Below, in pieces: positions 1-13,700 of a stretch of 64,000 nucleotides of DNA (position 1 is the stretch's first letter; each line of letters begins with the position of its first letter). The position numbers and the translations under genes are program-made. The DNA comes from Lepturacanthus savala (taxonomy: Eukaryota; Chordata; Actinopteri; Scombriformes; Trichiuridae): assembly GCA_030544235.1 (NCBI GenBank), contig CM060481.1:19503892-19567891 (forward strand). Reading direction: 5' to 3'. Below the pieces are notes generated by a model. The model worked only from the letters and a program-made list of their open reading frames with translations. It was not told where the DNA came from and searched no databases.

Positions 1-604
1 GAACATGGGTAACAACTTGAATACTAATGAGGGAAAATAAAACAAACTAGAAAAGCACTCTGCCAAGCATATTGTGACTCCCACCCAACATTGTTGTGCT
101 ATACTTATGCACACACTATCGTGGAATGAAAAGTATACATTTTCATCACTGTAATCTGAATTGTGATTGTTGTTGATATGCAGGGTAAATTTGTCCAAAA
201 CTAATAGAATGATCTGGTTAGTAGTGGGTCTTTAACTTTTATGTTTGACCATTACATTTGGTGATGTACAGAATCTGCAGATGCAGGGTTTCCCACATCA
301 CTTCTGCAACAAATCTGTTTGTGGTACTGTTCCCGGCATTCTCTTAAATTTGACAAAAATCCAGCCAAAAGTTTTTGAGGTATTTTTCTAAAAATCAAAC
401 AGACAATCAAGACAGAGGTAGAGATAAAAAGGAAGGTAAATTACCCGCCTGCAAAAAATCCCCCAACATCATTTAAGCTCTCTCCAATATAATACATTTA
501 AACAATCAGGACTTTTTTTGTTTCAGAATCTAAGCATCAGTTTCAACATTAAACAGTTGAGCTAATTTAAGCTTTTTTTCTTCCTCATTTTCTTCCTCAT
601 CCAG
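1..604 (+). other. Intron of MYO9B upstream of the first visible exon
   Basis: No coding signal is visible. The stretch ends in a pyrimidine-rich tract and an AG at 603-604, which is the acceptor of the first visible MYO9B exon. The exon carrying the start codon and Ras-association domain is not here and must lie upstream of the window. Confidence 0.8.
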
Positions 605-3600
605 GAGAGGAACAATGACGGCTCTATTCATTACGTCCACCTCCCGCCCCTCTCCAAGGACCAGCAGGCACAGCGGCTCACTGCCAGGGGCTTCCTGCCC
701 CCGCCACAGGACGACTTTGCGGACCTCTGCAACCTCCCCGTCCTCAATGAGGACAGCATATTAAACAACCTGCGCACACGCTTCCACAAGAAGAAGATCT
801 ACACCTACGCAGGCAGCATCCTCATCGCCATCAACCCCTTCAAGTTCCTGCCCATCTACAACCCCAAGTATGTCAAGATGTACGAGAACCACCAGCTGGG
901 CAAACTGGAGCCGCATATCTTTGCTATCGCAGATGTGGCGTACTATGCCATGCTCAGGAAGAGGGTCAACCAGTGCATCGTCATCTCTGGAGAGAGCGGC
1001 TCAGGCAAGACACAGAGTACCAACTTCCTGATCCACTGTCTGACTGCACTCAGTCAGAAAGGCTATGCCAGCGGCGTGGAGAGGACCATACTGGGTGCTG
1101 GACCAGTCCTGGAGGTAAGACATGGCCATGAATCACAGCAATGTTGTACATTATTGTAAGGAAAGAAAACATTGAGAAATGAATCGCCTTAGGGAAACAG
1201 GTGCAACTGAAACACCACCAGAGATTAGCAGCTTGTGTGTTCGTCTCATCAGTCACGTGAAAATCCTCACATATCTGTCAAATATACTCATGCGTATTGC
1301 TGTTGTTTGCACTCTGTTCTGCTCTGGCTTCTATCAGGTGTTAAATACCTTCCTCTTATTAATTCTTTCCAAAGATGATAACACTTCTCAAAAGTGACTC
1401 ATCGTGTTGCTATGGTATACAAAAGCACACATGCAGTCAGAGGCCTCGGTTATGTTTTGAGATTATTTGCTGGGACGATAATTGTGTTTAGTTCTGTGGT
1501 TATGAATGATTAAAAAAAGTCCCAAGAAAGTATCATATCCCATGCAGTACAGAGGAAATCTCTTTCCAGGCTGCGACTCCATGCTCTTGCATGCGTGGGC
1601 TGAGCTCATGGGGCATATGGTAGTCTGCACTCGATGTTAAACACTTTAACATAAAGACTATGGTCTACACTGAAGAAATGAAAGAAGAAATGAAAACAAG
1701 GATGGGAAGTTCCTCTAGCAACCCTTCCCATGGCCTCTTGCTTTTGAAAATGTTCAAGACAAGACAAGAAAGAAGATAGAGCTATTTGTTAGTTTCTCTA
1801 TCGCTAATAGTTCTGGTAATGTTTTCATTGGAAGTGATAACTTTGGTCTCTTTGGGTAACTGATGACGTAACATAATTTCTAGATTTTGCTTCTGGCTTT
1901 AGTGATAAAATCGTTGTTGACCAAGAGCTGGTATTTCTTTGTTGCTTCTGTTTCGGTCAGGTGACTGCTCTTCTTCCTGCTTTTCACTTGCTAAGAAATA
2001 AAGATACTTGTTCCAACTTGTTCTCTGCAACCGCTGACAGGACAGAATGAACCACAACTACTGGCAAACTGAAACAGGAAACTTTACATAAGTTGCTGAT
2101 TTTGATGATGCTTGACCCTGGACAAGCAGCCTCCCCTGTGAACAGTGTCTTCCTTGCTAAGACCCCATCTGTCTTAGCAAGCAACTGACTCACAGACAGG
2201 AATAAAAAGGAATCACACCATCATAAATGATTTCTCACTCATTCATTTGGATTAGTATCAGACCTCGGAGACAGACAGTGCAGGAAGGACTGCCTGTACG
2301 GCCACTGAGGGGTATCGTTATGCTGCAGACAGTTAAACAACCAGGGCTCATTGCAAAGTACAGCTCTCTGTGTTTGGAGACATAAGAGGCACAATCAAAT
2401 CCATGCAGACAAACAGGCATCTGTTAGCTTTCACATGGTTTTCACAAAAAAAAAATGGGTGCATCATGAAAGGTAAGTCGGTACACAGTATGGTTTTTCC
2501 TCAAGTTTAATCCCTGAGCTACGTGGCTAAGAACAGAGTTGACTTCATACAGTTTATTTTTCATCCCTGTAATAAGAAACGGGGTCTCCTCCACTTTCAC
2601 ATATGGAAGAATTTACCTCCAGTCAGACCTCAAGCGGGGTTATTATTGTGAAGTCATTTTCGGCATTCACATCACTCCCACACTCATTCTCTCATATAAG
2701 CAATAGTTCATTGTGAGCGATGTCTCGCCTTGTGTTCTGCTGTGTCGGCCTCCATCACTGGAAAGTGTAACTCCTCCACTTGTAAATGTAAATGTATTAT
2801 TTCAACACTGAATTATTAGACTGTCCTGTGTGGTGTACTGGGTGGCATGAAAGTCTGGGACCTTGGGTCAAATTGTGTGTTGCGAGCACTTCCTGTTAGT
2901 GTTGTAATCTGGTTGTCTGTTTGTGATTAGAGAAATATCGAAGGACTCGAGATGAAAGATGGATCAAGTTCCGCCTGAGGCTACAAAGTGCATAGGGGGC
3001 TTCCCAGTCCAATGTGTACTTTTCTGCCTCAGACAGTCCTGAATCTGTCGCTGTATAACTGCAGTTAAATACAACATTGACAAAAAGCAGAAAAATCAGT
3101 ACTACAGGGTTTCACTTTAATAGCATTCTTTGGTGTTTCTTGGCACTAATTGCTCAGTCTTGATCTGGAAGTAAATCTCTGAATAGTTTTTGTTTTATTT
3201 CGCAGTAACGTGACTAAAAATAGAGCATAAACCAGAAAAGCCATATGTGGAATGCGGTTTATTCAAAGTGCAAAACGGTGCTGAGAAGTGAAAATCCTTG
3301 ATCTGTGAAAGTAAGTTCACTGAAACCCCACCATGGTTCCAAAGAACGGAGCAAAGTTGAGACGGGGGGTTTTGATGAGAATTGGCAACAAGCTATTGGC
3401 TTGGAACATTAAAGGCAAGAATACAGAGTGGACAGCTCTAGTAACTCACAAACACTGTGTACCCATCCATCATTTGTCAGGTCGCCCTTGTCTCCAGACC
3501 CTCTGACTCAGCTTTCACCCACAGAGGCAGCAGCTCTCACTTTTCAGACGTAGCGGAATACGTGCAGCTTTTGTCCCTTGATGTGTGTCAGTCTGTCAGA

Positions 3601-6600
3601 GTCTTTGGTTCCGAGTGGCTGACGGCAAGGAGGCGGAGGGGAGGGTGAGAGATTTTCCCCTCCATCAGCAGGGTTCTGGTCCCTTTGGCAGACTTGCGGC
3701 CACTCTGCCGTTCACTCCCAGAATCCAGCGTGCGTGTTAGCCCAGTCCAGAGCTGTGGTCGCGGGGGCAGACAGGCAGACGGGTTCGGTCTCCGCTGGCC
3801 TGGTCATTGCGGGAAGCAGAGATCGGATTTCGTCTGTCAATCATTTTGGCTATCGGGCAACTGCACCTTTTTACATATTTACATATTTAAATGTATATTT
3901 TATCCAGAAGAGATTTTTGCAGTCTACTACGTGCTAAGAGACCTTCCTGCCTAGTTCATGTGGATGAGATTCTGTTGTGACAACATCAACCACCTCATAA
4001 GATGGCTGACATGAAATAAAATGCTTTACAGAGGAAGCAATAACTCCTCTGAAATGATGTTTCCTGTGGCTTCTTACCACACAAATAGTCCACCTCTTGT
4101 GGTTCTTCCTGTGTCAAGGTTTTCTAAAGGGGTGAAGAAGGCTGTTTTTACACAGGGTCACGAAATTGAATTAATTTTTAACTTTTTACTTTGACAGAAG
4201 GATTTTATTTGGTTCATTTTTTGTTTTGCTCTGGAAGCTGATCAGGTTACAGTGGTGGAAAATGCAACGTGCGTGTGTGTGTATGTGTGTATCCTCGAGC
4301 TATAGGGGAGGTCGCCTAGCATTTTGAGGAGATGAGATCATCGTTTATGATGCGTGTGTGTGATGTTACTGTGCGATGTTGTATCTGAAACCACTTCTCC
4401 TCCCTGTCATACTTTAGTGTATTGTATAATTGCTTTTCTTTTCTAGTCTACTGTATTTTATTCGCTTCTATTCATGTGTTTATCCTCAATACTTTTTATC
4501 GTCTGAACAAATGGGCCTTCTTCTACCTGCTGAACGGCTCACCTACTCTGAGTATTTCACTTGGGAACTGGTCCAACTGGTCGATCCTCTGTTATGTGGC
4601 TCTTTTGGTGCCTTTGTTTTCATTTGCCATGCTTTGAAGCACATTTCATAATGTCAGCAGGGCCCTCCTCTGTTACAGAGAATTGGCTGACACATAGCAG
4701 GCAGTATATTAGTTATGTGTCAGTTGTGGGCATGTCCATATCAGGCTTTTATTTTCCAACAGTATTTATCACAAGACCAATGAACTAATATCCCCTTGTT
4801 CTGTTGTTATAAAAAGGTTTGGAATATAATACTTTGAAATAATCCTGGTGGACCACCATTAATGCTCTTCAAACTGAAACTGGCACTCAGTTTTCATTCT
4901 GTGGCACTGCGCCACATACTGGTCTATGTGTAGGAAACACTGATAAGTATGTTTTAATTAGTATACAATTCAATCAGAATAATAATCGCGGTGTTGGGAA
5001 TTCCTTAGAGACATTTTTATAGAAATGGAAAGTGGGTCTCTTTTCTCAGAGCCGGCCATTTCTCACAGCCACGTTTCTACAAGTAGCCATGAACAGACAA
5101 AGCAAACAATGGCTCTAAAGGCAGCCTTATGCATTTCTTTCTGTTTCTGTCCTTCACATACTCTTTTATTCTCAGTCTGCACTCTCACATATGCCAGAAA
5201 CTACAGATTGGACCTTTTATCATTAAGCTTTTGATGTAAGGTAAGATGTAACTCATTACCTTTTTCTTGTGATATTCAGGCAGTCAAGTTATTAAGCTAT
5301 GCTGTAACAGGCATGAGTAGTAGTCAGGTGTACATTTATTGTCATTTAGGATTAACTGTGTAAATAAAGGTAAGGCCTATGTTAGGATTGTTCTAGCCTT
5401 GAAAATACAACACTAAATCAGTAAAATGCCTTTTCCCATGTTTCAGGCTAGCCTGAAAGGAGCTGTAACTTTATTAGTCCACAGTCTCCTCCATGCCACT
5501 CCGTCTCATAACTTCAGACAGGAAGTTCCTATCATCCGGAACCCTCTTTAACAGGAAGCAGCTACGACACAGGAAGTAGCAGCATGCAGTTCTCTCGGCC
5601 GTTCGCTCAGAGCCTCGAGGGGTGTGGATAGACCGGAGTATTGTATTGTACTGTACAGGAAGTACAGAGGAGTAGCTGGCCGTTCTGTCTGCAGATCCAT
5701 TGTTTATCTCTTAGTTATGGGTTGCACCTTCTTATTCCTCAGCTATATTTGGTCAGGCTGGGTGGTATTGTGTATGAGTATGGGGAAAAGCTGGCATTTT
5801 AAGTCACTGCATCATGCACATGTATCATTCACCACACACAGACACACAAAGGCCTTATTGTAATAATACCATTCGGAATCATATTGAAGAGTTGAACAAG
5901 CCTTTCCTTACAGAGCAAATGCATGTAGCAGCGTGCTGCAGGCCACTTCAGGGTCTATTCATGGTTCTGTGACCACACCACAAGCTGAGGTTTGATGTGG
6001 TACCCATTGAGACATGGGTGGAGCTGCTTGAAATGGCTCCAATCTGGTAAAACTCTAGACCACAAGAGGAGCAAAACTGGTACTTGAAGATTTTATTCTA
6101 ACTAGTCCAACCCTTCCTTCTGATTTAGTATGTCTAGTTTCCCTGCTTGTGTTACTCGGCCATTTTAAATGTGGTGCACAGGAAGTAGAAAACAGCAAGA
6201 TAATCAAAGGCTATGCTCACTGTGAAAACACAATCTTACAAGTGAGAAACTGGGCAATTTGTATAAGATACTGAAAGTAAGAGGTTTAGTTCTTAATTGA
6301 GTCCAAAAGGCTTAAAAATATCTACTCAAGCAATTAAAACATTGTTGATTTTTAAATGAGGGTCAACCTTGATGCAGCAAGAATATCTTCATTTATTTGG
6401 ATAATTATTTTTCCCCACCAAAAACCTTTTGCCTACATTACCTACAATTAAACCCCTTGAATGACTCGACTGACTTGGGTGTGTGAAATCTGGTGACATC
6501 GGTTATTTCTAACATCTAATCCCGAGATCAACATTGTTGACCTGTTCAGACTTGAAGTAGACTTAAAATATGTAAAGCTACACTATAGTTAAAGGTATGG

Positions 6601-9600
6601 ATTCAGTAGGCCTCTCTACAAGAGTTTTTAGATCCCCTTCTTTAGAAAAAAGGTGTTAACACTGCAGAACATTTAGATTCATACTGGTTCCTCAGTGCCC
6701 AGCATTGATTGTAGGGCTTCACTCACCAGTTTCATCATGATATAATATGATATTAATTTTTTGAATGATAGATTTTGCTGATATCACATAGTCTGCTATG
6801 AATTTGATTTGATTTGATTCAATTCAGGTGCCTTCGATATGAGAAGATGTCATATGCTCATTTAACATAATCTCTTCCATTTATATCCACTCACTAAAAG
6901 CATCTAAAATGTGTTTTGACAATTTTATTGCTGAACTTTTTCATACATTTAAAGGCTCAACATGTCATTTCTATGGATTTAAAATGTTTAAAATGACAAA
7001 ACCTATGTTTAGTATTTTGAGTTATGGACTTTCAATATCATTATTTATCCACTTTTAAGCCTCATTTTTGCAGTATTAAAATGACAGTTTTATGTCTTGG
7101 TAATTCATTTTTAACCATCTTTAACCAGATGAATGATTTTAGTCATTGGAATTCTGGATCGTAAGTTATCAAGAGCAACACGCTGAGTTAACTTTAGCAT
7201 TAGCTCAGTAGCAGCACCAAACCGCATTGGCAAAACACAGATTTGTGTGCTTGATATGATCAATGTTCTCACTTTGCTACAAAGACTTTGGATCATTACA
7301 CCTCTAATGGTTGTAATCTGTATTTTACAGGGTGAATCTCATTTGTTTGTTCATCTTATAACAACTGTTTCTGTTTATCAATGCAGTTTGTGTTGAACAA
7401 TTGGTTAAGATGAAGTTCATGTATCTTTTGTGTAATGTTTCCCTTTCCACAAGGTGCTTAACCCCCTGTGCAGTAAGGCAAAACACATGTCCATGCATAG
7501 AAGTTCTGTATGTTGCAGTGATCAGTCTGATTTACTTTCCAGCCATTGCTAATAATAATGATCATCTATTACAATCAAAAGTTTCATACTGAAGCAATTA
7601 CAGGGTTTTTTCTTTCCAGCCAACCACCACTACCACCACTTTATTTCCACTATGCTGTCATCCAACGTAACCCAGTTTGTTTTCCTCTGTCAATGATTCA
7701 CTGCTGTGTCGCTGTCATGTGATAACCTTCCCAATACTTTTTTTTATACAAGCTCTTCTGTCTGATTTAATGGCATTGTGCCTATTTGGTTGATTCTATG
7801 TATATATTGAGTATATTAATTGATGAATTGTACCAATTGATTATGGTTTGATCAGTTATTCCTTGGAAAAAATCCTCTCCAAATCAAACATCTACAATAT
7901 TTTAATGAACTGCAAGTGACTTCCCCTAAAGGGAAAGTACTGTCTCATCATTTGTCCACTTATGGTTAGAAATATGTATTTTTAACTTCCATTCAGTAAT
8001 TCATGAAGCATCCCACTATAAGCACATTTAGTTGAACCTTCACCATTGATGAATTGAAACACCAGCCCCTCAGAGCGCTATTGACACCATGATTGTACCT
8101 CGAAGAATCAATTCTTTGTTAACAATCCAGCGGAGTTGGGCTTTTAAGTGTTGTTGGTGGGATATAGTGCTGGTTTGAAGCAAGGCCAAGTATAGAGGAA
8201 GGAACTGTGTAGAGATGCGGTTGCATTCAATCACTGCCAGCATCATCATATGATCTCACCAAAGTATTTTTCACATTTAGAACAACAAATAATGATTATT
8301 TTGTCACCAAGTACCACTGGTGTTTTGCTGCATCTACTAGTGACCGCTTGGTCCTCCGGTTCAACCTGTAATTGGAGAGGCTATAGATTTAAATTGGGCT
8401 TAAAGAACATTGTTGGGGGTGTAAACAGTCTGATGCTGAACGAGCATGTCCATCTAGGGGGTTCGATGAGTTTTTGCATGAGTGCCGGCCGTTGTCCTCT
8501 GTGTGTGTGGGAACTGTCTTTGTGGCGGTTGGGCTATTTAGGATCCTTTTGTGAGCGTATCTATCCAAGCTGTAGTGAGGTGTCAGTGTCAGGGCCTTGG
8601 CAGCACTGGTGGAAAATGTTTAACTGAAGCCCTTTTTACTCAGCGAGACTTTAAAAGATGCAGCAGTGCCTCAGCGTCCTATCAGTGAGGCCTAGCACCA
8701 ACTGCAAACCTTTAACTGATAAAGAGATTTCCTATTTTCTTTCATTTTTCCTTTCCTTATCTGTGCGCATGTTGAAATGAACATTGAAAAGAAGTGCTTA
8801 AACTGTAATACTATCAGAGTATTAGTGACTGACCGAAAACACACAAAGCTGTGTTTGTTTCTGAAGAGTCTGTTCCATGAATATCAAATTCGATACATCA
8901 TCAGACCGTTTCCTTTCATGGATCTCTCTATTTATTCATGTTTGCGCAAGTTTATAGTAGACCCTGACATTTAATGCCTTTTTAAAGTATATAATTTATA
9001 CTTCCCCTGGATTGCAGCAGTTGCTTGTTGAGATAAACAACTCATAAACTGCGCTGTTTTTGGAGACACTCCCCTGGTTTTAGTTTGTAAGGAGAAGTTT
9101 GTGTGTATGTGAGGGGGCTGAATGGGGATGTGAGATTCATTCTGGCTCCGCTGAAGTGGAAATGTACAGGGGAGTGGGCTGCCAGAGAAGCTGGCTCACC
9201 ACAGAAAGAACTCCGTTTAGACAGCCTACAACATCATGAAATGTTCACTGGATTTAGACACTACAGATTGCTAACCATCCTCTTTTGTGTGTCTGTTTCT
9301 GATTGTCTCCTCCTTCATGTTCCTCCATAAGCTCCTTGCCTGCAACCACTGTTTCGTAAGAAATGAATGCAGATTACACCACATCTTTGCATTGACACAG
9401 TTTGGCAACCCTAAGTCTGCTTTCTGATACCTGCTGAGCCCTCCAGCCAATCAGATCAGCTCTTGACGGGCATGTTTGAATAGGAACGATGCTGTGACAT
9501 GTTTAGCATTCCCTCCATGGTGCAGCGGTCTGAGCTTTGCAGAGATTTCCCAGGGTTATTTGCTCTTGGCTGCGAGGTTATTGGAGGGAGGTGATCAGAA

Positions 9601-10671
9601 CAGTGCTGGGCACAGTGGGCATCACTCTGGCCTGTAGGAGCCAAAATACACTTACTGGCCCCAAAAACCTGCAGCCCGAGTGATGGCAATGCACTTTATA
9701 AAAATAAGCAACACCTGAAAAAATAAATGTTAAATTATACACATAAGACTTGACTTGCATGAAAATTGCTGAACATAGAGTTTGATGTGTGGTGCACACA
9801 TGAAAAGCATAAGAGAGAGAGAAAACCTATATAAGAATAAATATGTAGATAATAGATGTACGATAAGATATCTCAGTGAGTGGGTGGGCTTGTCTGAGCA
9901 AGTTCGGCTGAAGAGGATGCTTCATTTTGGTCATGGGCAAGCAACAGCTCGTGCCACATACTTCCTTCATGTCGCAAAACTTTTAAGAAATGCATACCAT
10001 CACAAATGGGGCAAACAAGTATTAGTATGAAAGCAAAATTTAAAAAATTAAAGTAAAGGTTTAATAATAAAAAAATAATAATTGGATCATTCTAAGGAAT
10101 CTTCAGAAACCCCTGTAGGTGTTCATTTGTGTCCCCTAACTCCAATCAGCATGGACACCACTGTATCAAATTCCCCCTGCAACTGCTTTAGAAGATACAA
10201 TGTGGTTCCTATTTAACATGCACTGAGTCAACTTCCCCTGCGGTGGCCTTTTGTTGTGTTTCTCTGTGTATCAGTCTATCTGTAACCATGTGAGCATGTG
10301 CAACATGGAGAAAGGAAGAAAAAAAAAAGAGTGCTGTTCTGTTAGCGTATCAATGCAATGAACAGGGCCCCTCAGCGAGGCCTGGTGGCTGGGCTCTATG
10401 TGCCCCTGGCTGGGTTAGCAATAGCCTGAGGCCTGGGGGAGAAACCCTGGTCCTCTCTGTTTCTGTTTGGTCCGGTGCCTGCAAGAAGAACGGCTGCTCC
10501 ACTCATTTATCATTGCTGACCCATGCTATCTCACTTTTTTTGTTTTGTTTTTTTACTCTCACATACATCCACAGAATGACCAGGGGACAACGAGTTGCAG
10601 ATGCTTGCCCCCTCCGACGCTTGACCCCCAACATATACACAAATACACACAGACACACACACATCTCACTC

Positions 10672-10755
<84 letters not shown>

Positions 10756-13700
10756 GAATACAATTCCACCCCCTTCCGCGGTCTCAGCTGCTGTTTAAAA
10801 ACAAGATTTAACCCCTGGACTCTAGAGTTTCCTTGTTGGCATGGTGATGTGTTGTTGTCTTCAGTCAGGGCTCCATCTTGAAGGGAGACTCCCTGAGTTT
10901 TGTTTTTGCACCCAATCTCACTGCCATATAGGGTTTTAAACTCATCAAAACAGTTTACAACAGAGTTCCACAACATCAACAATGAGTTGGAAGAGATTTT
11001 TTGAGTTTTGGGGCACTAACTGTGCAGCTTTAATTCTGTCTTCCTCTCTGTATTTGAGCTGCTTTGTGTTTCATTTTTAAATCAGTTACGTCCTTGATCT
11101 ATTGACAGAAAGTTCAACATAACCACAGTGATGTTTCGCAATTTTGCCATCCCCGGCCTGATTATATCCCAATGTCGGCAAAGGAAATGATGAAATCTAT
11201 GGATCTATTTTCAGAGATGTTATTTGGTAGTTTTTCCAAATATTCTTCTTTGTTTATGTTAATGTCATGTTTCTGACTTATTTTCCTTAAACTTATCCCT
11301 GTATTTTTTTCGCCCCCTTTCCTATTTTGTCTCTGCCAGGCATTCGGGAACGCCAAGACAGCCCACAACAACAACTCCAGCCGCTTTGGTAAATTCATCC
11401 AGGTTAATTACCTGGAAAATGGAGTGGTCAGAGGGTGAGTAATTAACACCAGATGCATGTCTTTATACAATCTTTGCGACCAACTTCTTTCAATAAGGCC
11501 TCACACAAAGCCAAGTCAAGCATGTTGACTTTGTCTTCTGTACAAGGCCATACGGGAACATTCAAATGATTGTTGTTGTGTTCGGTATCCTCTTCCTGTA
11601 GCTTGTCAATTGGATCTTCTACTGCTCTTTCAACTAATACCTTCCTCTGTGCTTTCTGCGGCTGGTTCCTCCTCCTCCTGTCTGTGTGGACTGAAACTTT
11701 CAACCGCTAGCATGTCCTTCCTCTTTCTCAGCAGTCAGATTCTGGTTAGAAGCTGCATCAAAGTCTGGTCAGCTGTGTCACTTCCTCGTTTACTCAGGAG
11801 GAGAGGGGAACAGCTGCTCAATACTGCGTCTTGAAATGTGTCGTGTCGTGCTTGTGGAAGATTCAAAAGCTGATGGGCTGCAGATAGCATTTAAACTGAG
11901 AGCAGTATATCAACACTGGTGTGTAAAAGCGTTCTCTGCTACTAAAATAGAATTTGATTTGAAAACATTCAACTTGCCTGTGGTAACAGCTGCTGAATTC
12001 ACAGTAAGTGGGCATCCCCAACCTGATTATCCCCTAATGGCTCCAGGTTTCATCATGCTCTATTGAATTGCGTACCATGAGAAGGGTCTGTAATCCAATC
12101 AGGAGAGTTGGTTTAAGTTGACTGAGGCTTTATTTTTTTCCGTGCAAACAACACAAACCCTCGTACTGGACGAGGAAATGCGCAAATATACTCGCCTACC
12201 ACCACATAATTGCAAGTATCGCCTTCAACTTCTGCTTCCCGCCCGTAAAGTATTGGACTCAGAGGACCATCGCAGCTCTCTAAATTTAACAAAGGCTTCC
12301 TGTCTATCTCTCCATCTCCAGTGGCAGCCATTCAAACAGTCAATAGAAGAGATTAACAAAGGGAGGGCGGCTGTTCCGCTCCGCACTGCTTTCTGAGCGG
12401 ACTGACTAACTGACTGACGGGATCCTTTTATGCTCTCTCACTGTGGCTCTCTGTGCAAGTAATCCTGCCGCACTAGGGTAGAGATGAGCAAGGTAAAGCA
12501 GAGCGATGAAAAGGAACACACACTTTGGTGACTGCAGTCTTGAAATTTGAAAATATCTTGTTTTTGGTACAATTAGTCCAAAATTGAGTAGAATCATCTA
12601 TTCCGCTGGCAGAACATTTAGCTTATTTTGATTCTTTTCTTTGATTTTAGTTTAAATTGGATAAATTATCTGCCAGTGAAATAATATAATTTGACTTAAT
12701 ATTGGAATAATTGTACCAAAAACAAGATATTTTCTCCTGTTAAGATTTCAGTGTTTGCATCGTGGAAATGTGAAAAAGAGAAGGCAGTATGAGCAAATAA
12801 TGTGTGGGCACAAACATGTATAGAATGTACATGTATGTGTGTGTTGCAATCATGGTTGTGTGTGTGTGTGCGCGCGCGCGCATGTGCGTGTGCTGTCTAC
12901 ATTCCCGCTGACAGGTATTGTTCTCAATTAGATTAGCCCTAACAGGCACACAAAAACTCTTTCTCACTTTTCAGGAGCCATTACATTCAGATTGTTTCCT
13001 GTAATGGCACTTCATATTCATTTAACATCCATCCCCATGACAGACATTGTCCAAGTGGACCATGCCCCAGAAAGCATTCCTGAAATGCACTGGACTCATT
13101 CACAAGAAGTTCAGGTGCAAGCTTCTGCTTAAGTTAATCAAGTAGATGCAGCATCAAGTCACGCAAGACAGGAATATTCATAGACGTATCAAAAGAAATT
13201 TATACAGCAGACGCCTGTATGAGATGCCTGTATCTGATTTTAGTGGTATTCATCCGATCACATCAGCAAGTATGTAATCGGCATTCCTGTCAGTTAATAG
13301 GTTGTGCCAGAGGAATCTATTTTTGGGTTCTCTCTGGTCAAATAATCATCTTTACATATACAACTCATATTTAAGATTAATATCATTTTTTTAAATCGAT
13401 ACAAATCAACTTTTAGCCTTTGTCTAGAAGTTGCGACAGACATCTCTGAGAAGCACAAAGGAAAAGGAGACCAAGTATCTGCTGTATTGAGTGGATCTAT
13501 TTGCTTCCTTTTGGTTATTAGGTCTGTAGAGGTGCCTGCAGTTGTAGCAGATGGACACAACCATGTTTCTCCCAGCACAGCTCTATTTTTAGTGTGTCAT
13601 GAGCACTGGCGTCACTGTTGTCTTTCCCTGTATGAAGAAAAAAAACAACACTCACTTTTAAAATGTGATTCAGACAACTTTACAGCCTTGGCTTTGTGTT

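Noticed and set aside
8250..8627. 125-codon frame in intron 1
   Set aside because: No recognisable domain, no splice sites in suitable phase, ordinary composition. Chance is likely in 10 kb.
10467..10881. Two plus-strand frames ending in Leu-Ser repeats
   Set aside because: Made by the CT microsatellite; no conserved part.
11148..12040. Similar short blocks near 11148 and 12012 (CATCCCC..CCTGATTAT)
   Set aside because: Only about 25 bases with mismatches; could be chance or an old repeat, with no further structure.
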